Below are positions 1 through 7,614 of a stretch of DNA of 20,708 nt, one piece after another (the stretch's first letter is position 1; each line of letters starts with the position of its first letter). Made by a program: the position numbers and the translations under genes. The DNA is from Caldisericia bacterium (GTDB lineage: Bacteria; Caldisericota; Caldisericia; UBA6126; JAGPKI01): contig JAGPKI010000004.1 in NCBI GenBank assembly GCA_018054005.1, positions 1 to 20,708 of the forward strand, read 5' to 3'. Below the pieces are notes generated by a model. That model was not told the DNA's origin. It saw nothing but the letters and a program-made list of their open reading frames with translations, and searched no databases.

Positions 1-13
1 ATCTAAAAAATAT

Positions 14-345
14 TTAAGTAAATTTAGAAAGGTTAAATAAGTCAAATAAAGCTTTCTGTATTGTGGTCATATTACAAATTTGTCTATCAACCTTTAAGTC
101 AGGGTAAAGTAATATTACTTCAGTTATGTCTCTGGAATAACGTTAATCAAAACCTTAGTGCTCATTGAAAGACTTTTTTTCTGCTGAAATATATTCAAGT
201 AATTTAACAAGAAGAAGTGCAATTACACAAACAAAAGCATGAACTTTTATCTTAGAATCAGTCCATGACCTTACTGGCTGAAATGACACATAATTGTAAG
301 TGGAATTAAAATAACTTGTCACTATTTTCAGATGAGCTGACCTAT
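14..345 (-). pseudogene. Decayed C-terminal fragment of a DDE transposase (IS4/IS1634-like)
   Basis: Read on the minus strand, bases 292-158 translate to a segment with SFQPVRSWTDSKIKVHAF followed by a hydrophobic CVIALLLVKLLEY stretch, ending at a stop at 155-157. This matches the conserved end of IS4/IS1634-like transposases (family pattern about RP-x-HWTDxKIxVHxFxC). In another frame, bases 142-17 give ITEVILLYPDLKV and a QKALFDLFNL ending, also typical of the extreme C-terminus of these proteins, with a stop at 14-16. The two halves are separated by a frameshift and in-frame stops, and the glutamate expected before the NPYH-like region is not visible. It is therefore a dead remnant. The upstream limit (about 345) is uncertain. 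No terminal inverted repeat or target duplication was found. Family assignment is from motif memory and is moderate. Confidence 0.6.
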
Positions 346-421
346 TATAGTAAATGTGTTGAAAATAATAAATAGTTTAACTTAGTCAATTGTTACTTAT
401 AAATGATTATCTTTAAAAATA

Positions 422-450
422 TTGACTTATTTAAAATAAGAATTAAATAT
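422..450 (+). promoter_or_regulatory. Candidate sigma-70-type promoter for the signalling operon
   Basis: TTGACT at 422-427 is followed 16-17 bases later by TAAATA/AAATAT at 444-450, a fair match to -35 and -10 boxes at normal spacing. It lies about 55 bases before the first gene, in the only long non-coding stretch ahead of the cluster. In such AT-rich DNA a chance match is possible. Confidence 0.4.
426..440. promoter_or_regulatory. 15-base palindrome between the promoter boxes, possible operator
   Basis: CTTATTT (426-432) and AAATAAG (434-440) are perfect inverted arms around one central A. The palindrome overlaps the end of the -35 box and fills part of the spacer, where a repressor would act. 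It consists almost only of A and T, so chance is a real alternative. Confidence 0.25.
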
Positions 451-505
451 ATAAAAAGTGTTTTTATAGTTTTTTAAATTTCTATTTTTAAGGAGGGGTT
501 ATTAT

Positions 506-991
506 ATGGATAAAAAAAATAAACAATTAGAAGAATTAGAACCAACTATTATTGAATCAGGTGGTGAAAATTATGATGAAACTATCTTTTCACCATCGGA
601 TGAGGATCTTGAAAAAACTAAACTTATCAAAAAGACAATTCCTGCATTTGCATGGTTAGTTTGCATTGATCGAAAATTACTCGGACAAAGATTCGATGTT
701 CATGAAGGTATTACATCTATTGGGAGAGGATCAGAAAATGATATAGTTCTTGAGGATGAATCTGTCTCAAAAGCACATTCTAAAATTAAATATTTTGAAG
801 ATCAAGATATCTACAAAATTCATGATTTAGTTTCAACTAATGGCACATTTGTAAATGATATTGCTGTTGAGGGGCCTCTCGAAATCAAGGATAATGATAT
901 TGTTACAATTGGTGAGGTTAAATTAATTTTTAAGAGAGTCAATTTTAAAGATAAAGGATTGTTAAAGAAGAATAACTCTCAAAATGAATAG
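506..991 (+). CDS. Small cytoplasmic FHA-domain protein, GarA-like layout
   Basis: A 161-residue soluble protein with a threonine-bearing acidic N-terminus (about 1-45) and one FHA domain (about 50-145). FHA domains bind phosphothreonine peptides, and the binding residues are all present: G73-R74, S88, H91, N112-G113. The N-terminal part contains T14 (EPTII) and T26 (DETIF), placed like the phosphorylated threonines of GarA/OdhI-type FHA regulators. Those fold back onto their own FHA once modified. The region just before and inside the FHA resembles the C-terminal FHA of the VWA protein at 3168. No signal peptide or membrane helix. The start is set by the strong AGGAGGGG site at 491-498. It is the first gene after the candidate promoter and probably a soluble substrate or adaptor of the two kinases downstream; that role is inferred. 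Confidence 0.88.
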   Translation: MDKKNKQLEELEPTIIESGGENYDETIFSPSDEDLEKTKLIKKTIPAFAWLVCIDRKLLGQRFDVHEGITSIGRGSENDIVLEDESVSKAHSKIKYFEDQDIYKIHDLVSTNGTFVNDIAVEGPLEIKDNDIVTIGEVKLIFKRVNFKDKGLLKKNNSQNE

Positions 992-1047
992 GTTCTCAAA
1001 AAATCATTAATAATAAGTTCTAAAAAGTTTTGATAAGGGGGAAATAA

Positions 1048-1842
1048 ATGGGATTAGGAGAATTAGGAGGATTAGGTTTTTTAAGTCAATTATTTGCGAT
1101 AATAGCTGGAGTTTGGGTTTTATTTATTTTTTTAGGGTTAGCACTGTACATATTTACTTCAATATGCTGGCATAAGGTTGCTGAAAAATTAAATCATCCA
1201 TATCCATGGACTGCCTGGTTTGCCAGGTTGGTTTTAATAGTGCAACTATCCGAACAACCATGGTGGTGGCTTTTTTTAATGGGTATTCCTATAGTTAATT
1301 TAATTCTATTAATAATTATATTAATGAAAATATTAGAAAGATTAGAAAAACCAACCTGGTGGGTTATTTGGTTTATTATTCCAATAGCAAACCTAATAGT
1401 TTTAGGAGTGTTAGGTCTTTCGGGTTCTGCTCCTTCACAAAGTTATAGAGAAAAGGAATTTGAAGGAGGCTACGAGCCATATAGCGAGCATGAAAAATAT
1501 ATTGGTGAAGAGACAATACCTTTAGGAGTTAAAGAGCATGGATTTGGTGTTTTAATAGTTGAACATGGTTTGAATAAAGGACAATCTTATAAATTAGCTC
1601 CTAATAGTACAAATGTTATCGGAAGAGCGGGCAACATTCAATTGCCAGCAAGCGATAGAACAGCGAGTAGAGAACATGCCAGGATAAGAGATGAAAACGG
1701 AAAATTTGTCTTATATGATCTCGGTTCAACCAATAAGACTCTTGTTAATAATCAACGTGTGGATAGAAAAGTTTTAATAGATGGCGACATAATAAAAATA
1801 GGACAGACTATATTTAGGTTTCAGTGGATTAGAAACAAGTAA
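1048..1842 (+). CDS. Three-helix membrane protein with C-terminal FHA domain
   Basis: A 264-residue protein. The N-terminal half has three hydrophobic segments (about 12-38, 72-95, 103-125), separated by Trp/Pro-rich loops and a conserved-looking HKVAEKL-PYPWTAW stretch. This resembles the small DUF5684-type membrane domain, whose function is not known. A charged linker follows, with GEETIPLG around T156, then an FHA domain (about 165-260). FHA residues G192-R193, S207, H210 and N229 are present, but the glycine after N229 is K230 (TNKT instead of TNGT). Binding may be weaker or altered. The linker and FHA should lie in the cytoplasm. AGGGGG at 1036-1041 supports the ATG. It is 56 bases after the first FHA gene and 15 before the FHA-kinase, so co-transcription is likely. 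It may bring phosphorylated partners to the membrane (inference). Confidence 0.85.
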   Translation: MGLGELGGLGFLSQLFAIIAGVWVLFIFLGLALYIFTSICWHKVAEKLNHPYPWTAWFARLVLIVQLSEQPWWWLFLMGIPIVNLILLIIILMKILERLEKPTWWVIWFIIPIANLIVLGVLGLSGSAPSQSYREKEFEGGYEPYSEHEKYIGEETIPLGVKEHGFGVLIVEHGLNKGQSYKLAPNSTNVIGRAGNIQLPASDRTASREHARIRDENGKFVLYDLGSTNKTLVNNQRVDRKVLIDGDIIKIGQTIFRFQWIRNK

Positions 1843-1857
1843 TTGTTTTAAGCAGGA

Positions 1858-3129
1858 ATGTTTTATCTTAAATTCGTAAAAGGTGCATATGAAGGTAAAG
1901 TGTTTCCTATTAAATGTGAAGAAGTTTCTATAGGAAGAAGTGCTGATAATATTTTAGTTTTGCCTCCCAATGATCAATCAATATCAAGAAACCACACAAT
2001 AATAGAGAAAAAAAACAATCAATTATATCTTATTGATTTAAATAGTAAAAATGGAACTTTCTTAAATGGACAAAGAATAACACCTAAAAGAAAAATAATA
2101 ATAAAACTTGGTGATTCTATAAAAATTGGAGAATCCGTTTTTTTAATTTCTGAAAAAAAGGATTCAGATAATGTTTCAGATTCAATAAAAAAAATAGATA
2201 ATTTTTTCAGAACACAATTAATTGACCCTATTAAAACAACTCTATTAAAAGGCACAGATGATTCTAAGGTTAGCGAAAAAACTCCAACATCTGAGATTCA
2301 ACAGTTGAATCTAAAACCACATGAAAGAGGCAGTCAATTGAAAATATTGGAGCAAATTGCTTTAGGAGGCATGTCAAGAATATATAAAGCGTTGTTTTTA
2401 GATACTGGTGAAATTGTCGCTATAAAATTGCCGAAACTTGAATATAAAGGCAAAAAGGATGTATTGAGTTTATTTAAAAAAGAAATCAAAATGAGCCAAA
2501 AATTCAAACATCCAAATATAATAGAAACACTAATGGAAGTTAGTTATGATGAGATGCCAACAATGGTTATGGAGTTTTTCCCTTCTGATACATTGGCACA
2601 ATTTATAGCTCAAAAGAAATTATTAAAGGATGAAAAGTCGATATTTAATCAGATTTTTGATGCATTTTCTTATATTCATGGAAAAGGAATCATACATAAT
2701 GATATAAAACCAAGTAATATTTTGATTAATAATAAGAGAGTAGCTAAGATTTCTGATTTTGGTACAGCTGGGACACCAACTGAAATAAAAAATATGAGAA
2801 GAGAATGGAAGCTATTTGGAACATTATTGTATTTACCTCCAGAGCAATTAATTGGCGACCCTATTGATGTAAGATCTGATATTTATTCTCTCGGTCTTGT
2901 TTTATATGAATATTTTACATATGTGAATCCCTTTAAGTTAAATGTAAATAGTATAGATGAAGTAAAAGAAAAAAAGTTAAATCTTATTCCTCCTCCCTTA
3001 TACGAATACAATCCATTAGTTGATCCAGGAATATCTAAAACAATATTAAAAGCTATAGAAAGGGATCCGGAGAAAAGATATAAGGATTTGATAGAATTTA
3101 AATCTTCATTGGATCAATACTTATATTAG
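1858..3129 (+). CDS. FHA-Ser/Thr protein kinase fusion, soluble, HND-type active site
   Basis: A 423-residue protein with an N-terminal FHA domain (about 1-100; G26-R27, S43, H46, N65-G66) and a C-terminal protein kinase domain (about 160-423). The kinase has the glycine-rich loop ALGGMSRIYKA, lysine K190 in AIKLPK, the catalytic loop HNDIKPSN (280-287, D282) and DFG (300-302). The usual arginine of HRD is N281, making it a non-RD kinase, which usually does not depend on activation-loop phosphorylation. The normal APE is replaced by LPPEQ. No membrane helix is seen, so FHA and kinase both act in the cytoplasm. The FHA probably docks the kinase onto phosphorylated partners. Start: an in-frame stop at 1849-1851 makes the ATG at 1858 the first possible one, yet AGGA directly abuts it. 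Expression probably depends on translation of the previous gene. Confidence 0.9.
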   Translation: MFYLKFVKGAYEGKVFPIKCEEVSIGRSADNILVLPPNDQSISRNHTIIEKKNNQLYLIDLNSKNGTFLNGQRITPKRKIIIKLGDSIKIGESVFLISEKKDSDNVSDSIKKIDNFFRTQLIDPIKTTLLKGTDDSKVSEKTPTSEIQQLNLKPHERGSQLKILEQIALGGMSRIYKALFLDTGEIVAIKLPKLEYKGKKDVLSLFKKEIKMSQKFKHPNIIETLMEVSYDEMPTMVMEFFPSDTLAQFIAQKKLLKDEKSIFNQIFDAFSYIHGKGIIHNDIKPSNILINNKRVAKISDFGTAGTPTEIKNMRREWKLFGTLLYLPPEQLIGDPIDVRSDIYSLGLVLYEYFTYVNPFKLNVNSIDEVKEKKLNLIPPPLYEYNPLVDPGISKTILKAIERDPEKRYKDLIEFKSSLDQYLY

Positions 3130-3167
3130 GTATAGATATTGTTTAATAAAAAGAGGATAAAGTATCT

Positions 3168-5240
3168 ATGAAAAAGCAACTTAAGAATATTGTTTTACTG
3201 ATTTTAATTATATTTTTGCTGTTTCCCATTGTTAAGTTGACTGCAAATTCAGTTGATAATGAATTCTATATTAGTCATATTCAATCAGACAAGTATCCAC
3301 TAACAGAAGTCTTTTTCTCTTTGTCTAATAGCAAATTAAGCGGATTATTGAACGATAAACAGCTTAGATTAGAAGAGGATGGAAAAACCATTCAGAAATT
3401 TGAGTTACATCCTCCAAGAGTATCAAGAAAACCAACTTCAACTGTTTTGGTAATTGATAGAAGCTTAAGCATGAAAGATTCTCTTTCTAAAGCAAAGGAG
3501 AGTGTTTCTTTTTATATAAATCAATTAACTAATTTTGATCAATTGTCAATTATATCGTTTTCTGATAAAGTAGAGTTTCTTATTAAGGATAAAAACAATA
3601 ATCCAACCTTTACTTCAAATTACTCTTTAGCAAACAAGTCTGTTAATAGTTTAAATGCTTCAGGCGATACAGTATTATATGACGCGTTATATGAGGGCAT
3701 AACTCTTTCTAACACTTCTAAGTTAAAAGACAAAGCAGTGATTGTTTTAACTGACGCTGACCCAATGGTTGAAATGAGCAAAAGAAATGAAAATGATTGT
3801 ATAAAACTTTCACAACAATTTAATATTCCTGTTTATTGTATTGGTTTAGGAGAGGGAATCAATGCTCCACCACTAATAAATATTGCTAAAAAAACTGGTG
3901 GAGAATACTTTTATGCTCCAACTGCATCACAGTTAAAAGAACTCTATAGCAAACTATCAAAAATCATTACAAAAGAAGATCAGTTTCATATAATAGGTAC
4001 TGTTTTTACAATTCAAAACAGTAACCACCTTTTATATGATGATTTTATTCCTGAGGCAAAAAAAGGAATTAGCACATATATTTCAAAGAAAGCAAATAAT
4101 GACCCAATCTCAATTATTGGAATGAATAATAAAGAAGTAAATTTCAGCATAGATAAGTCATTCTTACAAAATACTCTGTCATCTTTACCAATTGTTTCAA
4201 ATGAAAATATTTTTGACTCTCTATACACAAGTATTCAACTATCTAAAAACTTACCTGCTAGTAGGAGAAGTATAATACTTTTAGTATGCAACTCGTCTCA
4301 AAAAGATCAAAGCAATAGATCAAAAAGATCTTGTATTAATGAAGCAATTAAATATAACATCCCAATTTATATAATTGCAAGGGGTGGATCTGAATTAGAA
4401 AAGAAATTTGTAAACATAGCAAAAAACACAGGTGGAGAATACTTTGCTATTCACGACTCAAATCTTATTCCAGTTGTTTTAAATTCTCTTTTAGATTCAT
4501 TTAATCAAGAATATCGGATTACATATGATTCCCTGGTTAAACCTACATTTTTCTCCTCCTTTATTTCCTTACCACACCGATTAAAATTGTCGACAAATAT
4601 AGATGGTGAAACGTTAACAGCAAATAAGAGTTTTCGTTTATTCTTTCCTAATCAAAAGTCCCCGATTTTACTCTTATTAATTTTACTATCTTTTCTCTGT
4701 TTAATCATTTTTGGTATAATATTAATTGCAGTTGGAGTGTCCAAAAGGAAAAAAGTTGAAGTTGTTAAATGCCCTAATTGCGGTTCCTTATTAAAGCCAT
4801 TGGATGTTTCATGCCCAGTATGTGGCTATAAGACAGTTAAAGTTTCTGAAGGCGAAGAGACGATTCTTACAGATGATACTGTTCCTATTCAGCAGGAGGA
4901 AGAGAAAACAGTTATTGTGGGCAGAAAAAAAAGTCTTGCATGGATATGTATTATTGATGGTGAAAATAAAGGTAAAGTATTCGATTTAAAGGATGATGAA
5001 CCAACTTCTATTGGCAGAAATACATCGAATGATATCGTAATTAATGATGAATCTGTAACTGAAGTTCATTGTAAGATATTTAAAAATAATAATTCTTATT
5101 TTATTAGAGACATTGCCTCCTTAAATGGAACTTTTCTCAATAATAAAAGAATTGAAAATGAAGAATTACACGATGGTGACTTTATAAAAATTGGAGAAAC
5201 TAAATTTATATTTATTCAGATAAGAGATGAATGCTTATGA
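3168..5240 (+). CDS. Membrane VWA protein with degenerate second VWA, zinc ribbon and cytoplasmic FHA
   Basis: A 690-residue protein. Order: signal peptide or anchor (about 7-26); VWA domain (about 88-267) with a complete MIDAS (D97-x-S99-x-S101, T168, D196); a second VWA-like copy (about 300-447) that keeps the NIPIYII and NTGGEYF blocks but lacks the DxSxS metal site; a membrane helix (about 499-523); a zinc ribbon with two CxxCG knuckles (C535/C538 and C549/C552); an acidic linker with GEETILTDDT around T565; and an FHA domain (about 585-685) with G616-R617, T631 in place of the usual serine, H634 and N653-G654. VWA domains bind protein ligands through a metal ion, so the protein probably senses or binds an outside partner and recruits phosphoproteins inside. 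AGAGGA at 3152-3157 supports the start. The stop overlaps the next gene. Ligand unknown. Confidence 0.87.
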   Translation: MKKQLKNIVLLILIIFLLFPIVKLTANSVDNEFYISHIQSDKYPLTEVFFSLSNSKLSGLLNDKQLRLEEDGKTIQKFELHPPRVSRKPTSTVLVIDRSLSMKDSLSKAKESVSFYINQLTNFDQLSIISFSDKVEFLIKDKNNNPTFTSNYSLANKSVNSLNASGDTVLYDALYEGITLSNTSKLKDKAVIVLTDADPMVEMSKRNENDCIKLSQQFNIPVYCIGLGEGINAPPLINIAKKTGGEYFYAPTASQLKELYSKLSKIITKEDQFHIIGTVFTIQNSNHLLYDDFIPEAKKGISTYISKKANNDPISIIGMNNKEVNFSIDKSFLQNTLSSLPIVSNENIFDSLYTSIQLSKNLPASRRSIILLVCNSSQKDQSNRSKRSCINEAIKYNIPIYIIARGGSELEKKFVNIAKNTGGEYFAIHDSNLIPVVLNSLLDSFNQEYRITYDSLVKPTFFSSFISLPHRLKLSTNIDGETLTANKSFRLFFPNQKSPILLLLILLSFLCLIIFGIILIAVGVSKRKKVEVVKCPNCGSLLKPLDVSCPVCGYKTVKVSEGEETILTDDTVPIQQEEEKTVIVGRKKSLAWICIIDGENKGKVFDLKDDEPTSIGRNTSNDIVINDESVTEVHCKIFKNNNSYFIRDIASLNGTFLNNKRIENEELHDGDFIKIGETKFIFIQIRDECL

Positions 5241-7573
5241 AGATAAATTTTATTAAAAAAAAGAGAAAACCGATTATAAAGGTTTATGCAAAATCGGATG
5301 TTGGCAAAAGAAGAAAGGAGAATGAAGATTCATTTTCCTACTCAATCCCATTTAATGATGAAATTAGAAAAGAGTATGGTTCTATTTTTGTTGTCGCAGA
5401 TGGCGTAGGCGGAACGGCTAATGGTAAAATTGCAAGTAAGATCACCTGCCACTCTCTAATTAAATCATATTTTTTGCAGCCAAGAGAATTGAGTATTGAC
5501 CAACGATTAAAAAGAGCAGTTGAAAAAACAAATGAATTAGTATTAAAGAAAGCCCAAGAACTTAATAGTCCAGAAATGGCATCGACTGTAACAGCCGCTG
5601 TTTTCTTAGAAAATGAAGTTTATGTTGCGAATGTTGGTGATAGTAGAACCTACCTAATTAATCCACATAGTAAGGAACCTATGAAGCAAATAACAAGAGA
5701 CCACTCTCTTGTCGAAACTCAAGTTAGAAAAGGCTTAATTACAAAGGATGAAGCAGATAATGCAAAAAATAAAAATATTATTACCAGAGCAATTGGTATG
5801 GATAAGAAAATTTTAGTTGACATATTTAGAGTGCCTCTTACTGAAAAATCTAAATTTCTCTTAACTACAGATGGATTAGTAAGGGTAGTGAAGGACTCAA
5901 AAATATTTGAAACTATTAAAAAAAACAAACCTTCTATCGCGGTTAACAAGCTTGTTAAGTTGGCAAATGATAATGGAGGTCCTGATAATATAACAGTTTG
6001 TTTGGTTGAAAAAGCAACCCCTTCTCTCCTTCCATATATTTTAATTCCATCTGTTATAGCTGCTTTATTATTAGCTGGTTATTTTGGGTTACCTTATATT
6101 AAAGAAATGATTAATCCTTCTAAAATAGAACTATTAGAACCAGAAAATAATAAACAAATAACTGATGAGGAGTTTACTAAACTTATGAAAGAAGGGTTAG
6201 CATTATCCTGGAAAGAACTACCTTTAGCAAAGGGTTATCATTTGTATGTTTACCAGTATAAAGAAAATGATGAAAAAACTAAAGATTCTATTAAAGGTTC
6301 TATCTTTCTTGATAGTAATAAAAATGATACCTTTCACTCTATAGATACTCCAAAAGATACAAAATCAGAATATACATACACTATTCCTAAAGATAAATTA
6401 TTCAAAGGCTTTAACTATTCATGGTATGTAGTACCAGTTGATTCAGAAGGAAAAGAGATAGAAAAATTTAAATCTAATGAATGGAAATTCACAATGCCAC
6501 TTTTAGAAAAGCCAGAGCTTATTGAACCAAAAGATAATCAAAATGATGTTTCATTAACTCCCACATTTAAGTGGAAATATAAAGATGAAAATTATATAGA
6601 TAGATACATATTGTATATTGTAGATGATGAAGCTTCTGAGAAAGAAATAATTAAATTAGAGATTAATAAAAACAGTAAGAGTGTTAAAAGAGACTCTTCA
6701 GTCCTTTCCTACTCTCTTCCATTTGCAAAGCCATCAGATCCAGCTTTTCTTGAAGTAGATAAATGGGAACCATTATCGCCCGATAAAACTTATATATGGA
6801 ATGTTGAAGCTTTAAAATATTCAGTTAATGGAAAATTATCAGCTAATATCAAAGGAGATAAAAGAACTTTTACTACAAAGAAAGAGAGTCCATCACCTTC
6901 AACTCAACCTAAAGAGAATGAAAAAACTCAAGATAAAACCAAAGAAGATGAAAAGAATACAAAAGATACAGATAATTCAAAAAAAGGTGTTAAAACAGAT
7001 ACAGGATCTGCTACAACAACTCAACCCCCCGAAATTAAAGAAACTGGAAAATTACTTGTTTCTGCTGTAACTAATAATAAACCCTTCAAAGTGTATATTG
7101 ATGGTAAAGAAAGTAAAGAAAATCTTATTAAATCTACTCAAGGCTACAATGTAACTATCGATGATCTTAAGCCTGGTAAACATAAAATACGAATCGAAAT
7201 AGAACCTAAGGATTGCGGTTGGTTTTATGAAAAAGAAGTAACTATAGAAAAGGGTAAAGAGACCAAACTCACAATAAATAAATCTGATTTTAAGGTAAAT
7301 GTAATTATCTATCTCACATTTAAAGATAAATTTGATAAAGACAATTCTATAACTTTAAAAATTCAAAAGAAAGCCGATAAAGGAAATTGGATAACCTATC
7401 CTCCTATAGAAATATATAGTAACCCCTATATTAATAAAAATGTCCAATTACCTGTAGGAGAATATAAATTATTATTAGAGAAAGGCTCCAAAATTAATGA
7501 TAAAATTACATTTACCATAAAATTTGGAGAAAAACCAAAGATAATAAATGAAGTAGATATTATCTTCGAATAA
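5231..7573 (+). CDS. Membrane PP2C-type Ser/Thr phosphatase with Fn3/PEGA-like ectodomain
   Basis: A 780-residue protein. Residues about 15-262 form a PP2C (PPM) phosphatase, which removes phosphate from Ser/Thr using two metal ions. Motifs: VGKRRKENED (D33), DGVGG (D57-G58), VANVGDSR, ITRDHSLV, TTDGL (D214) and GGPDN (D252); all metal-binding aspartates look intact. One membrane helix (about 267-290) follows, then two Fn3-like domains (about 296-420 and 422-555), a Lys/Thr/Glu-rich linker (about 557-605) and a PEGA-like domain (about 608-680) before a final beta-rich part. This puts the phosphatase inside and the rest outside. It overlaps the VWA gene; ATG 5231 overlaps by 10 bases, but ATG 5237 (ATGA with the upstream stop) is equally plausible, giving 778 residues. 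It should reverse the two kinases and, unusually for bacterial PP2C, carries its own sensory part. Confidence 0.9.
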   Translation: MLMKINFIKKKRKPIIKVYAKSDVGKRRKENEDSFSYSIPFNDEIRKEYGSIFVVADGVGGTANGKIASKITCHSLIKSYFLQPRELSIDQRLKRAVEKTNELVLKKAQELNSPEMASTVTAAVFLENEVYVANVGDSRTYLINPHSKEPMKQITRDHSLVETQVRKGLITKDEADNAKNKNIITRAIGMDKKILVDIFRVPLTEKSKFLLTTDGLVRVVKDSKIFETIKKNKPSIAVNKLVKLANDNGGPDNITVCLVEKATPSLLPYILIPSVIAALLLAGYFGLPYIKEMINPSKIELLEPENNKQITDEEFTKLMKEGLALSWKELPLAKGYHLYVYQYKENDEKTKDSIKGSIFLDSNKNDTFHSIDTPKDTKSEYTYTIPKDKLFKGFNYSWYVVPVDSEGKEIEKFKSNEWKFTMPLLEKPELIEPKDNQNDVSLTPTFKWKYKDENYIDRYILYIVDDEASEKEIIKLEINKNSKSVKRDSSVLSYSLPFAKPSDPAFLEVDKWEPLSPDKTYIWNVEALKYSVNGKLSANIKGDKRTFTTKKESPSPSTQPKENEKTQDKTKEDEKNTKDTDNSKKGVKTDTGSATTTQPPEIKETGKLLVSAVTNNKPFKVYIDGKESKENLIKSTQGYNVTIDDLKPGKHKIRIEIEPKDCGWFYEKEVTIEKGKETKLTINKSDFKVNVIIYLTFKDKFDKDNSITLKIQKKADKGNWITYPPIEIYSNPYINKNVQLPVGEYKLLLEKGSKINDKITFTIKFGEKPKIINEVDIIFE

Positions 7574-7590
7574 AAGGAGAACTAATAGAA

Positions 7591-7614
7591 GTGAAAGGTG
7601 TATTAATGCGATGA
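7591..7614 (+). other. Seven-codon leader reading frame coupled to the kinase start
   Basis: GTG at 7591 opens a frame encoding VKGVLMR with a stop at 7612-7614. AAGGAGA (7574-7580) lies ten bases ahead of it, a better ribosome site than the one before the kinase. Its TGA overlaps the kinase ATG as ATGA, the usual arrangement for translational coupling. Whether it is translated is unknown. Confidence 0.3.

Larger units (their letters stand above)
346..505. other. AT-rich intergenic leader upstream of the cluster
   Basis: This stretch lies between the transposase remnant and the first FHA gene. It holds no convincing reading frame. The only structure I see is the candidate promoter and palindrome at 422-450 and the strong ribosome site AGGAGGGG at 491-498, eight bases before the ATG at 506. 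Confidence 0.6.
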
